A stretch of DNA of 64,000 nucleotides from the NCBI RefSeq assembly GCF_040436345.1, contig NC_133215.1:19723306-19787305 (forward strand), given 5' to 3'. This document shows, one piece after another, positions 11,201 through 22,659 of this stretch (its first letter is position 1; each line of letters starts with the position of its first letter). The notes under the pieces are model-generated. The model was not told the DNA's origin. It was given only the letters and a program-made list of their open reading frames with translations, and did not search any database. The translations under genes were made by a program, and so were the position numbers. This DNA comes from Pagrus major (Eukaryota > Chordata > Actinopteri > Spariformes > Sparidae).

Positions 11201-14200
11201 AAAACATAAAATTATATAATACAAATTTTATAAACTAATTACATTAAGTACTTTTAGGGACAATACCGTTGCGATCAGCGGTCTCAGTCTACGCAGATGA
11301 CCTCCGTTCTCCTCGCACAATTGCCACACACAGGCTTGTGGCATTTGCTGCAAGTGTCTGATGTTTTGTTCTGTTTGCAGCTCTTTCGGACCTGGCACTG
11401 CCTCCGTTTCTGTGTCTGCTGCTGCGGTTCCTTCCGCTGCTGCCCACCTTCTGCCGACTGCTGCCCCTTTCCCCTCCATGTATTCTGCCCTCAGCTCCTC
11501 TGCCAGTTGCTGCAGGAATGTCCTCCGGGCTATCCTGCTGCTGGTGCACTCCTTGAATAAGATGTGGGCATTGATCCCAGCCAGGTCGAGGATGTTATAG
11601 AAGACTGCCACTGGCCATCTTCGCGTACCGCCTTTGACGGCGTACGCCCTCGCCATTTGGTCCAGGACGTCCACGCCGTACTTCGTGTTGTTGTAGTACA
11701 TCACAGACTCTGGCTTCGTTCACCATGTATTTGGAGTCGAAATCTGCAGCCAACCAAAATTTGATGCCGAATTTATCGGGCTTTTTCCCCATATATTGGG
11801 TGAACTTGCAGCGGGCCTTTGTGGGGAACAGCTGCTCAGCAATTGTGATGTTGGCGCCGGGTTTGTAGGAGGCTACACTGTTCTGGATGAACCGGTCCAA
11901 AGTGGCCCGCACCAGGACAAAATTGTCGTCCTGCAGACGCACACATCGGGTCTCTTTCCTGTCAAAGCGCAGGAACCTCATTATGTCCCTGAAGCGATTT
12001 CTTGTCATCGTTTGTCTGAAAAACTGGAAGCCCCATTCCTCAGACCACAGACTGTCGAGTTCGATGTTTTTGGCGCACTGTGCGCCACGGACATACAACA
12101 GCGCTATGAACGCTTTGAGTTCAGCCACTGTCAGGTCCCACGAGCTGTTGCTGTGGTCCCGATGAGCCTCAGCCACAGTGCAGTCCCTGATGTGCTTTAG
12201 CATGCCATCATCAAACACACACAGAAAGGCAGTGAGCGCATCCCCGACGTTGCGCTTTGCATGCGCTGTAGGGCTAGCAGCTTCCGTCAGGACATTTTGG
12301 CTCAGCCTTCTCCCTGGACGTCCATCTGGCTGAAAGACCATCCACACTGTCCCAATCCTTCCCCTTTTCCACAGCCGCCTCCGGCTGAGACGGCACCAAT
12401 GGAGGGCTGAGCACTCCAGCGGGCTCAAGAGCTGGTTCGTGGAGGCCTAGAACAACAATAATATCCTAATACTAATAGCCTAATACTAATAGCCTGATAC
12501 TAATAATAATAATAATAAAAATATGAGCAGCAGAATAAGTGAATAGCCCAGGCTATAACTTAGCGCAGGGCAGCAGAGCTCACCTTGAGCGTTGTAGCCG
12601 CCGGGGAAAGCCGTCTCTTTTTCCTTGGTACAGACTCTGAGTCACTCTCTGAGGAGGTGTTCTCGTGTACCCAGGAAAGATTGCTTTCATTTCCGAGCTC
12701 TGATGGATCTCCTCCATCAGAATCACCACTGTCCAAGTTATGAAACATCTTCAGGGCTTCAGCAGTATTCAAATTCCTCTTCATCCTTCTTTTTCTTTTT
12801 GGACATGTTGTGACGGCTCAACTCCATCGCAGACATATCAATAACAACTAATCAATAATAACGAGTACAACTATATTAACTAACTTACAAGTAAATTCGC
12901 AGAGAAGCACAGCTGGAGACCGCGAACCAAGTTGGAGACGAGAGACAATCAAAGCAGCAAACCGCGCAAAAAATGTAACAATGAAACCCTGCGAAATGAT
13001 GTGCGGTCAATATGACTGCTTATGGCCGAAATAGGTAAAACATCATATTTTCTTTGTCTTTTGTGTAATTTATATAAAAACTATTTTAAATTAAAATACA
13101 GACACTTTTAGGAAAAGTCAGGTAACAGCAGTATTGCATTTTTTCATTCAACAAAGTTATTGCACATATAAATTTGAAAACAGTCAAAATGACCGTCTTG
13201 GCCATTCTAGTGTTAAATGTCCTATGATGTCATATGACATTTTAAATACCTCTAAAGACAACAGCCTTGTTAAGTCAAGTACACACTCACCTGTCTTTGA
13301 TGTCAGAGATGTCCCTTGTGGTGGTCCTGGAGCAGTGGAACCCGTTGCTGCCGGCCCAGAAGTTGCAGGTGAGGAGGCCGAAGACATAGCTCCTGCTACA
13401 GAGACAGACTGAGCTGGCGTCCTGGCTGTGGTCACTGATACTCCTGCGTTGGGTGTAGTTATCCCCCCAGCGCCCCCCTGGTAGACAGCACGTGCAAGAG
13501 AGATCTGGGTAGACGACATCTGGCCAGTGGAGGCCTGGATTGCTTGGGCAGTGGCAGCAGCTGGCGCAGAGACCGGTGCTGTGGTGATGGCGGGAGCGGG
13601 CTTGAGTATAAAAGTGGCGGTGGAAGAAGTGGTTTTAACCTTGTTGAGCGAGCTGGCTGCGGACAAAGAGGAAACAGGAATGTTGACCAGCGTTCCCGCC
13701 TGGCCGTTAGCCATTGATAAAGGCAGCTGGATGAGCAGCGGCTGGCCAGTAGTCATCATGCTGCTCCCAGAGGCCGTCTTTAGGAGCAGGGTGCCCGTGG
13801 GACTCTGAGTGGTGATGCCAGTGGCCAAGCTGGAGACAGCATTAGAGGTGGAGGTGATCAGCTGGAGGATGGGGGCCTGTGTCACCATGGTAGTGGAGGT
13901 GGGTGTTGTGACTTGAGCTGCGGTGGGGACTAACTGTGCTGACATGACTGGAGTTCCTGAGGAAAACAGGAAATAATTGCATGTTTCAGAATGTGATTGG
14001 GCGTTTTACTGAGGTTTTCATGGACCACACTCACACAGCAGCCATTTTCCTCTGATGTCACATTCAGGATGGGAAGCTCAAATGTTGGACTGTTCTGTTC
14101 CAGGTTGCAAATACTAGGAGAAATTGTTATGATTTCAGTTTCCTAAGTGATCAGCAACTGAAAAGTAAAGTCAATTTTTCACAGCATGCAAGTAATCTTG

Positions 14201-17200
14201 TATTTAGCATTCAACCCCTTCCTACGTAACATCACCACTTGATAGTTATACGCGATATGATAGGAAAGGCATAAATAAATTCAGATATATCATCACACAT
14301 CTTGGACACATTTATTTATTTTCACTATCCATTTTTCTTTTCAGTAGCTGATTAATCTGGGAGTGTTGAAACTATTTGTCAGATTCCCTGCATTTATATG
14401 ACAGCAGTACAAAATATGAGCTTCCCAACCTGACCACGAAGACAGGAAAATGGCCAACTGTGAGTATGGTCTATTAAACAACATTTTGTGTGTAACTGTA
14501 ATCAAATACTTCTTTACTCAAAGGGTGCAAAAAACAGAGACAGGTTGGTTGTCATTATATCCATCATTTGTTTTTGCAAGCAGAGTCATTAAAGTTAATT
14601 TCTATTACAGCATGCAATGGGCAAAAAACAGCACTATTGCAGCAGTTACATGCAGACTCATTGAATCACAACCAGGAAACTTGAAGGATAACGGCACTGA
14701 TTTTTTGTATTTCTGTTACCGTCAATAAATCTCAGACCAAAAACAACAATGCTTTAGCCCATCACTCTACATTCCAACTTCCTCAAGACTGTCTGTGGCA
14801 CGTAGGCCCATGCCAATCATTCCTACTGAAAACATCTCACAAATTAACACTTAAAAAAAAACAACAAAAGAAAACATTTTTAACAACTTCCCATGACAGC
14901 TGGCCAGTTTTTTTGCACACATTACTCAAACAAGAGTAAACTGATTTTTATTTGCAGATTCAGTATTCTAGTGAGTATTTACAGCAGCTGGACAGTGTAT
15001 GTCAGATTGACTCAAATTAAAATGTTTATGGTAACGAAGGACTATGTCCCTCTGTGTTTGGCTGCATAGGCAATAGAGTGGTGTAGGGATGATGTATTTT
15101 TGTAGGCCATACTGGAAGTTTCATTGTTTGCTCGTCAAAAAGCCAATTTTTAAAATTGGATTTTGGATAATTGCTGAAAAAAGCTCTGTGGCAAACCCAA
15201 GCTTTTGATACTTGCATGTTTTGCAAGGCTAATCTTCACTGATGACCACCACTTTTCAGATTTTCGAAGCGTAATTAAATTGCTAGAAGCAAAATGCTAA
15301 TGTTAATGCTAAGGCTATAAACAGACTACATTGCGGTCACATGACTTAAAGGTCACCAACACTAAGCGTCTTAATACACAATTACTTTACACGTTTTCTG
15401 TAAGTTGAAAAAGCTCCAAGGTGTAACATTTGAGTTAGAATAGTTTGTAATTAAAGTCAGCCTGTAAAGACGGACTAGTGAGTCTCTGTGTTTGGCATGA
15501 TGAAGTTTAATGTCCCTGACAACTTCAAAAGTCTCATTTAGCCACTTTTTAGCAATCGCCATTTTTATGACACGTAAGCGCTTTAAAATGAATTTATGTG
15601 ACATAAAATGATGTATTTTGTGTCGTAGAACAAAACGTGTAAATATGATAACCACAGGCATTTAACCGAAAAAATCATTCAAGAAACCCATTGACTTTGA
15701 GACGAGGGAACCAGGTAGCATCAGTGGTAGCATCAATTCATTATTAGTTTTGATATTTAAAAAAAAATGTCTTTGTACTGTGGAAGGAAACCACAGCATC
15801 AAGACAGAACCACATGAACAAATGAAAAGCCTGCAAAGAAACAGGTAACAAGTACATGATTCAAAACACAACACAATCCCACAATTTTGTTGTTGGGAGT
15901 TGACACTGCTCACTGCTCTAAAGTAAAAGACCAACACAATATCCAGCATGAAGGAAATCCTGCTACTCACCAGCTGTGCCGGATGAAGAAACAGTTGTTG
16001 GAGTCTGCTTTACCTCCATGGAAGTCCGGACTAGCCTGTTTAGAAAGATTGCTTGTGCTTAGAGCTGTTCACGCTTAGAGCTGTATGTGTCCACAACAGG
16101 AAGACGACGATGTGTAATGATACTAATGTTTCATTTTATTCAATTTTATACAGTCATCTTTGAACAACTTAAGATTCCACCTCATAATAGAAGTACATGT
16201 CAGAGTTTTCATTAAAGCATTCGTCAGTATGTGAGTATAGTTCAGTCACCGGGAATTCATCTCCTTCCCAATATGCAGTTAATCTTTAAGAACGCTGAGA
16301 GAATCTAAATGTAGTGAGAGTGATATCTGAACAAAATGTTTTGATGATTTCATTGATGCATAATGACAATTGTCCCAGTATGCTTCTGTTCCTGTAACAC
16401 AAGACTGTCAAAGTGTCACATTAGTTCTTTCATCATATTCTCGAAAGAATTCCGGTCTTCTCTTCACTCGCAGTATTTCATTGATAACGTCGCGAATCTC
16501 CCTCCAGCTGTCACATGACAGCATAGGGAATCGATGATCAATGTACATCCTTATTGCCCTTCTTAAGTTCGTGGGCAGTGCATCTTTGCCCATTAATCCA
16601 ACATAATTGACCTTTGCGACCCAGTCACAGTAGTCATCATAAGGGACCAGGTAGCGGAATATGTAAGATGCGTAGCGGTCATGTCTGGGATTCCCTGAGC
16701 TTCTCCTGCAGTTGTGGTACAGCACTTTCTCCAATTGGGAAGTAATTGGGCGGAGTTTGATGTCTGCTCTGCAGTGTCCTTCACTGAATTCTGCCAACTT
16801 GTTTGCCATGGCAATATGACGTAACATGTCTTTGTCCTTGTCCTCCTTGATTTCTGCTTCTTCCTTCTCCTTGACAGACAGTGCAGCAGTCTCACCAACA
16901 GAGGGCTCTACTCTCTCTTTGGGAACCACAGGCTGCGGCTCAACTGTCTGTCGACGCAGCACGCTGTTGGGAGGAGAGGTGCAGTTTTAACTACACTCTG
17001 CACTGCCTGGGGAAAACGCTCAGGCTTCACATTGTTGAACGTCACAAGACTCAGGACCTGGACCCATGCGGGGTTACTTTGCAGGTGCAAAACACAGACT
17101 GGCATGTGAGTTTGTTTATTCCAAACCAGTCTTAAGAAATGTTTGGAGTGAAGTTAAGAGTTTGAATAAGTTCTGACAAACCGAACAAGGGACATGGACT

Positions 17201-20200
17201 CTTGGTTACCGAAAAGGTATGGATTTGGAGGAGGGAGGGATTCTTTTATTCTGTCCTTTAGTTTTAAAATCAGTCTCTAGTGATTACAGATAGCAACCTG
17301 GGACAATGTCAACTATTCACGCTGTGAACGGCTTTGTATGTTGTACTGGCTTCAGTCCGGTATTGTCACGTTCATACAAAGGCCAAATTATATTCACACA
17401 AAATACCAAAGTGCAGTTTAAATACATTTATGCTGTCAAATTTGATAATTCAAAATATTTTGTCACATGATGAAATGGTCTGGCAAACTTGTGAGCCTGC
17501 AGGTAAGTGATGAAAATCACTTCCAATAAACTCTGAAAACGTCACTGCTTAATTGCTTAATAAAAATAAAACATATCGTAAAGTTTAAGGCGTGGACACT
17601 TACCGTTGAGCTTGAGGGCTGTTTGTGACAGTTGCAACCTTAGCAGCAGCTGCGGCAGCAGCAGCAGCAGCGAGAGCCTGCAAGAATCAGACAACATGCT
17701 GTCAGAAAATTCTGAAACAACATCACTCGTATAGGTGCAAAGATTTTTGCCTGCAACGATTTCTTACCTCATTTTTCTTTTTGTTCTCTGATGCCTGATT
17801 GGCCTCCCCAAACTTTTTTGCTAGCCGCGCTATCTTGGCCTAAACAAATAGTAGACAGAGAGGTGCACTTAAGATGTGTGCCACGCCAATAACTGGAATT
17901 AGCTGCTCCTTGACTACATACTTTTAAATCAGCAAAAAGCATCTTAAAAGGCTGCATGTGTTCGTGTTATAAAAAAATTACATTACAAGGTTAGCATCTA
18001 CTTACTTGGAGTGTGTTAATCGCAGTTTGGTGTTTATTGGCACAGTCGATCTTGTCCACTCTGTCCTTCAGCTCTTCGAAATGTTGGTCAAAAATGGTCG
18101 CCTGCAAGGCCCTCAACCGTTCATCTACCAGCTGTTGCACAATCTAAAGGGGCAAAATAGAATTAAGTATGACATGTTCAATATCCTCTTGCACAAAGCA
18201 GAGTTCAGTTGGATAAGACTTGTTGGAAACATTCTGTTCAGCAGGATAGTTTCATACAAACCTTTTCAAGTTTATGGTGACTCCCAGCTTTTGCAGTGAT
18301 TTTAAGTTCCAGTTGTGCTTCCAGCTCCTCACGCTCCACCTTGGGCCTTTTGCCCTCTCTTTTTATGGTTGGTTCTTCTTTGTCATGACCCTCTGATAAA
18401 GTGCGCTTCAGTCCAGAGGTGGAGCCCTTGTCTTCTTGCACTACTTGGGAAACAAAGACAAAGTCAGGTTTGTACCCTATGTGTGCCGTTCATTCTCCTT
18501 AATCTTTTATGCATTCTTTGCCTACTCGCACTCTTCTGTTTGAGGTCTCAGTCACTCTCAGTTGAAGCAGGATGAAAAAGAACAGGCAAATCAGATTTCT
18601 GAGATGACACACTAATAGTTTTTCAGGATTACTTACTACTACTTACTACAAGCTTACAGCGTCTTACTTCATTTTTGCATCTTTCAGTTTCACTTTTGTC
18701 TAGGAAAACTAGTTAGCATAATTCCAGCGATATAGGTCCAATTACATTTATACTGAACTTTCCATTGGATGTGTAACTTAAAAAAAATTGCTTACAAACA
18801 GATTTAAACTTTGTTGTAGTATCTTAAAGTAGAACTTTATGTCACACGTTTCAACTTGTATAATATCTTCTGTGACTCTGGAGGTCCTATGTAGAGTCTA
18901 ATTTAGTCAAGTGACATGACTTCAATAGGGCACATTTTTGACAGAAGGCCTTTTTGACAAAACCTTTGCAGTTTGACCCATACTAGGGTTAAAAGGATAT
19001 TTGTCTGCCCAGAATTGCTATTGATATGCAATACTTTATCAATGAGGAGTAGTCATCGTATAGCTATCAGACATAAATTATACTCTCTCATACCTGTGCT
19101 AGATGGTGGAGTGGATGATGGCCGAGACGGTTTTGTGGTTTTACCATCTTCAGTTTTAATCTTTTTGGTCTCTACTTTCACTGTGTCGACCTCCATTTTT
19201 GCCTCATTTACTGATCCCTTCTTCACGTCCTCTTTTCCTTTCTCCTCTTCTTTTTTTTCCAATTTGACTTTCTTTTCTTGTTTTACATCCACACTAGAGG
19301 AGGACACTGGACGAGACGAGGAAGGACATGGTGGAGAGGAATTGGAAGCGGTACATTTGGGGGAAGAAGGTTTTTCATCTTTTATTTTAGCTGTGGTGGC
19401 CTCAGGGTCCTTGGCCTTTATATTGTCATTATCTGTCTCCATTGGTTCAGTGCAGTCAGTTACTGGAGGAGGCGCAGGTGAACGTAGATCTGAATCTTTA
19501 GAGGAATCCTTTGCCGAATCCACAGCTGAGTCCTTTGTTGTAGTCTGTTCAGCCTGAGGAAGAGCATAATTAAACAAAAAATAATTAAAAGATTTTTGGA
19601 CGCTCAGTCCAACATTTCAACATCAACCCTCACAGTCTAAACAAATCCAATATAAATCCAGTTGGTTCATACTGGATCTTAAAAAGTGAACGTTTGTGAC
19701 AATGTCCTAAGATTTACCTCTTTCTTTTCCTCCTCTGAGTTCACCTCTGCATCTTTTTCCTTGTTGTCCTTAGATTCTGTTGATGCTGGTGTAATTGACT
19801 CCTTTGGAGAAGACGGCGAAGAACCTTTCTTCTCCTCCTCGTCGTCCTCCTCCTGCATCTTTTTCAGTTCAAAGTTAAGAGAGTGGAATGGTGATGTGGG
19901 AGAAGTGTCATCCTTTGCTTTTGGGCTTTGTGATGAGGCAGGGGAAGGGGACAGATTTAAGGACAGGAAAGGAGCAGGAGAGCTGAGAGAGGCCGGTGAG
20001 GCAGGGGATGTAGCGGGGGGCGAGTTAGAGTCCGAAATGTTGTTTTGCTCCTTGTCCGCCGCTTTCTGTCCATCCTCTTTGTGAGTGCCATTCATCAGAG
20101 GTGGTGAAGGTGCCTCAGACAGAGCTGGAGCCGCTGTCAACAAAGTGCTGTGAAGACTCTCAAGTTGCTGTCGATCACTGATCTTCATAGTTTTCCTAGC

Positions 20201-20242
20201 ACGGAAAATCTTCTTCTTCTCCTCTGTCACAACAACTTCCAT
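7748..20242 (-). CDS. atf7ip: Activating transcription factor 7-interacting protein (ATF7IP/MCAF1), full-length isoform
   Basis: Coding exons in order: 19718-20242, 19094-19553, 18262-18443 (or from 18440), 18006-18143, 17768-17839, 17604-17677, 15971-16035, 13291-13956, 8896-8997, 8699-8779, 8496-8578, 7748-8206. All join in phase and predict 968 aa. ATF7IP is a nuclear cofactor that binds and stabilises the H3K9 methyltransferase SETDB1 and links it to MBD1 and SUMOylated repressors. The N-terminus [19 protein letters not shown] is the conserved family start. Residues 176-330 are Lys/Glu/Ser rich. The SETDB1-binding coiled coil is about 365-455. Exon 8 is Ser/Thr/Ala rich. A SUMO-interaction motif [10 protein letters not shown] lies near 750-760. 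A C-terminal fibronectin type III domain is about 864-965. The start codon has a strong context (GCAGCAATGG). The identity is firm, and exon 3's acceptor is ambiguous by 3 nt. Confidence 0.93.
8896..8997 (-). CDS. atf7ip: atf7ip exon 9 with SUMO-interaction motif
   Basis: The acceptor is TTTTCTCAG|ATAA and the donor ACAAG|GTAAAG. It encodes a short acidic-flanked hydrophobic core, [11 protein letters not shown], which matches the SUMO-interaction motif of human ATF7IP. In the family this motif helps recruit the protein to SUMOylated MBD1 and other repressors. Confidence 0.85.
10359..11482. repeat. Direct tandem duplication (unit about 562 bp) inside the piggyBac element
   Basis: Copy 1 (10359-10920) and copy 2 (10921 to about 11482) begin with the same GAAATGTACATTTGAACAAG. 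They continue in parallel through an A-rich spacer and into the Cys-rich transposase end, with small indels and substitutions between them. The duplication lies next to the left inverted repeat, which suggests a rearrangement during or after transposition. Confidence 0.85.
11228..12784 (-). pseudogene. Broken piggyBac transposase
   Basis: Exon 1 encodes an acidic N-terminus ([12 protein letters not shown]) and a basic KKRRL. Exon 2 holds the DDE fold start with [19 protein letters not shown], then [13 protein letters not shown] and [15 protein letters not shown] motifs. The usual VDEQL is here IAEQL, so the first catalytic Asp is Ala (GCT). After KYMVN near 11705 the frame shifts directly into [19 protein letters not shown], so the middle of the protein with the second catalytic Asp has been deleted. 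The last part keeps the third Asp region and a Cys-rich C-terminal zinc-finger-like segment. It cannot be an active transposase. Confidence 0.88.
13291..13956 (-). CDS. atf7ip: atf7ip exon 8, large Ser/Thr/Ala/Gln-rich exon
   Basis: A 666-nt exon with acceptor TTTTCCTCAG|GAAC and donor GACAG|GTGAGT, phase 1 at both ends. It encodes a low-complexity region with repeated Val/Thr/Ser/Ala and Pro, the counterpart of the long disordered centre of mammalian ATF7IP. A piggyBac element is inserted in the following intron with its edge only 78 bp from the donor, without touching the splice site. Confidence 0.85.
14041..14454. mobile_element. MITE-like imperfect inverted repeat in an atf7ip intron
   Basis: GCCATTTTCC at 14041-14050 and its reverse complement at 14445-14454 open two arms that stay alignable for roughly 130 bp. 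Shared words are GGGAAGCTCA, TTTCA and CAGCWACTGAAAAG. It is non-coding, and no clear target-site duplication was found. Confidence 0.55.
16135..16140 (-). terminator. Poly(A) signal for the BEN-like terminal exon
   Basis: AATAAA on the minus strand, about 270 nt after the TGA at 16408. It lies before atf7ip exon 7 (16035), so transcripts using it would end ahead of the exons for the full-length protein. Confidence 0.5.
16408..16963 (-). CDS. atf7ip: Alternative 3' terminal exon of atf7ip with a BEN-like domain
   Basis: A single 556-nt open exon follows a good acceptor, CTCCTCCCAACAG|CGTG. It joins exon 6 in frame and ends at TGA 16410-16408, predicting a 668-aa isoform whose last 185 residues come from this exon. 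These begin with a charged linker ([14 protein letters not shown]). A globular segment follows at about 561-650, with [22 protein letters not shown], then [18 protein letters not shown] and [13 protein letters not shown]. The pattern of a short helix, then basic/Pro, aliphatic-x-x-A-I-R-x-Y-aliphatic-x-x-RFP, Trp and x-IN-x-x-x-R is typical of the C-terminal half of BEN domains, which bind DNA or mediate repression. The isoform would keep the SETDB1-binding coiled coil and lose the SUMO motif and FN3 domain. BEN assignment is by eye. The alternative is a young nested gene that captured the acceptor. Confidence 0.65.
17604..17677 (-). CDS. atf7ip: atf7ip exon 6, alanine-tract exon and branch point of two isoforms
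   Basis: The exon encodes [12 protein letters not shown] from a GCN/GCT repeat and then [12 protein letters not shown]. It ends in phase 2 (CG|GTAAGT). Two downstream exons can accept this phase and both restore Arg: exon 7 at 16035 (gives CGG) and the BEN-like exon at 16963 (gives CGC). Confidence 0.8.
17768..18443 (-). CDS. atf7ip: atf7ip exons 3-5, SETDB1-binding coiled coil
   Basis: Exons 18262-18443, 18006-18143 and 17768-17839 encode a basic patch (GKRPKVER, a likely nuclear localisation signal). This leads into [37 protein letters not shown] and [15 protein letters not shown]. The heptad-like helical run matches the ATF7IP coiled coil known to bind SETDB1. Exon 3 ends at an atypical donor, AAG|GTTTGT, but family homology continues cleanly across it. 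Confidence 0.88.
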
Positions 20243-20248
20243 TGCTGC
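19718..20248 (-). CDS. atf7ip: atf7ip coding exon 1 (start codon, N-terminal conserved motif)
   Basis: The acceptor TTCACAG|GCAGCA is followed six bases later by the start ATG at 20242, and the donor is GAG|GTAAAT. The exon gives 175 codons and ends in phase 0. The first 25 residues hold the basic motif [14 protein letters not shown] shared with human ATF7IP. The rest is low-complexity Ser/Pro/Glu and poorly conserved, as is usual for this family. Confidence 0.88.
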
Positions 20249-21165
20249 CTGTGAATTGACAAGGAGAGATTAGATGCTATCAAAGGACATGATGAATCTA
20301 GGAAAGATCTATAAAACCATCATGACAGCTGCTAGAGTGCACAGTCACAGTCTCTTCCGCTTATGAACCTGTCCTGGACGTTGCGCACTGCACAGCAAAG
20401 AAATGGCTGCAGAGTTTCAGAGAAACCACTAGAGGTCAATGGAGAGCCCCATGGCTTTCTTGTTTGTTCTTTTCTAGAAGGTTCTTCTTTCATAGAGATC
20501 TGCATGCAAAAATGTTCCCCAACAGCCTGTTTCTTTACCACAAATTTGACTCAGTATCCAACTAAATCAGACAGATCCATACTGCCTGATTACACAATGT
20601 TGTGTCTGTCCTAAAGTAACAAAAGTCAAGGTGCAGCTCAGTAAGCCAGACAGCCTTTTGCATGTCAGTCAGAAAAGCTTGAACTGCTCTGACAAATTCC
20701 CCTTATCTTAATTTTCTGATTAACCTAAGGATTTCATGTTTACCTAAGCCCCGATTCAGAAATGACACTGAAGTTAACAACAGCAGCAACCCAACCTTTC
20801 TCCTATTCCTCCCATCCCCCCACGTTCCTATTGGCTCAACCCTCATCAAATCAGAAGAGGCAAACTGAGGCTGTGTTGGCAGCAGTATAGAGGCTATGTT
20901 AAGCATGAAAGATTATCCGTACACAGTTCTGATTGTTGCACACATTGCAGTGTTAAGGCTAGTTGTCATGTTTTATATATATTCATTTATATGTATGTGA
21001 TAATTTAATCATCTTTTTCTAGAAGTCAAACATAAGTAGAAAAGCATTTAAGCTGTGTGCTGCAGTAGAATTCTCATTTAACATTCAGTAGCAAACAAGA
21101 AATGTGCTACGATATTATGTAACATGCAGTGTATACACTAAATAAATCACGAATGAATTACTCAC

Positions 21166-21218
21166 CTTCAAGCCGAAATGTTCCTGGTCATGGATTTACC
21201 ACAGAATTCTTCGGCAAT
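21166..21218 (-). other. atf7ip: Probable non-coding 5' exon of atf7ip with a short uORF
   Basis: A 53-nt stretch has a strong acceptor (TTTTTTCCCTCAG|ATTGC) and donor (TTGAAG|GTGAGTAA) on the minus strand, 0.9 kb before the exon with the start codon. It contains one ATG (21191) with a 7-residue open frame that stops at TGA 21168, inside the exon. If spliced in, the uORF would precede the main start and could lower its translation. Confidence 0.55.
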
Positions 21219-22659
21219 CTGAGGGAAAAAAAGATGTAGTTTTTAAGTCAATTTTATATTATAGCTTCAAATTAGGAAGATAACATCAACTTTGTATAAA
21301 AACCACAGGCCATGCAAATCAAAGTGTAACCCTAAATTTAGCTCCACTGAATTAAGCAGTCTGTCTCCATCCCTCGAGCTGTAACTGAGCCCTTGGCTCC
21401 AAAAGAAGATATTTATTCGTGGGGTCACAGCAAATTTCTTATAACTGGAAGTAAAATTATGTTAATGACAATAAAGTATATATCCACATTTATTTACGAT
21501 TGATAAAATTACATTACACCATACAACAGACCACCCATCAGGATGTGAATATGTAAAAGGACACTGATATCATTCCTAAGCCCTTCAACATCATTTTGCT
21601 ACTACAATAATACTGTTCTTTGCCAACAAAGCTTTACAAAAGTATTTTTTCTCCTTCATGTAAAATCATTTTTGTTGCAGTCTTAGCAATTTTGAAGCTA
21701 ACTTCCTGTTCGCATTCAACAAAAAAAACAAAAAAACTTATTTATAGAGATATTTCTGCTGTATGCTTAACAACTGTCAGTTGTGAATGCAGTATAACAA
21801 TAAATGTATCAGTAACTAAAAAGCTGTTTGCAAGCAAGACAGCAGGCTAACAGAACCCAGTTAGATACGTGACATTCTAACCAAAGCACACACAGAAAAA
21901 GATTCAAAACAGGGAAATGGCTCTTTCCAGAACAGTGGACAGAGAGGGAAGAAGCTTTAACACTAACAACTTCACCGACCCGAATTTTAGCTCATGAATG
22001 TGCAGCCACAGGGGCTTGTTTTTCAGCTGCTAACATGTTGACTGCATTTCTGAGATCAATTGGTCTGTCTGTAAACACACCTCTAATATTATGACAAAAA
22101 GCAGACATGTTCAGATGGAGGAGATTGCATGTAGATAAACATGTCTGTCGGTTTCAGCGTATGAACAGAACAGATAAAACCATTTATTATATTGACATAA
22201 TCTTTAAATCTTATCTGGTGAGAGCAATGAGCTGCTTCAGTTTAACACTGTAAAGTTCGTTAGCTTTACTGCTACTGCACTGCTGACCTAAAAGACTGCA
22301 GCAGACAGGGCCATCTGAAAAGGACTTGTTTAATTTAGCTATGTGTATTTTGCAACTTAGCAAGCTGTCACATGTGCGAGGGAAAATGCAATGATCACTA
22401 AGATGACTGATAGGGACTGAGTGTATACTTTACACTGTAAAGCTCATGCAGCACACTGAGATGCTGGCGCATACGCACTGTAAGCCATTCCTGCTCTGCT
22501 GTCATATCAGCAATGACAAACTTCTGTGGAAAGATATTTCAACAAAATTGCTTTGATTTTAACCTAAAAAAAGCATCATGTCAAAAGTAAGGATGTGAAG
22601 TAAAGAGCGATGTAAAGTGCGAGCACGATCACTGGTACACTTCACATTCCAATGTTATT

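Larger units (their letters stand above)
10230..13212 (-). mobile_element. piggyBac-family transposon, internally rearranged, inserted at TTAA
   Basis: The 2983-bp element is bounded by TTAA at 10226-10229 and 13213-13216. Its ends are matching inverted repeats: CACTAGAAGGGCC on the left, and CACTAGAATGGCC when the right end is reverse-complemented, each followed by GGTCATTTTGAC. On the minus strand it holds a transposase in two exons (12584-12784, donor CTCAAG|GTGAGC; 12446 onward, acceptor TTCTAG|GCCTCC). It lies in the atf7ip intron between exons 8 and 9 and reads in the same direction as the host gene. Both inverted repeats and TTAA duplications are kept, so the insertion is fairly recent, but the transposase is broken (see its own entry). 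Confidence 0.9.

Noticed and set aside
13134..13220. ACACTAGAAT and AATGACCG near atf7ip exon 8 as regulatory sites
   Set aside because: They are the piggyBac terminal inverted repeat, with a TTAA duplication at its edge.
18973..19557. Long plus-strand frame of 194 codons across atf7ip exon 2
   Set aside because: It is the antisense shadow of the Ser/Lys/Glu-rich exon, whose frame, splice sites and homology support the minus strand.
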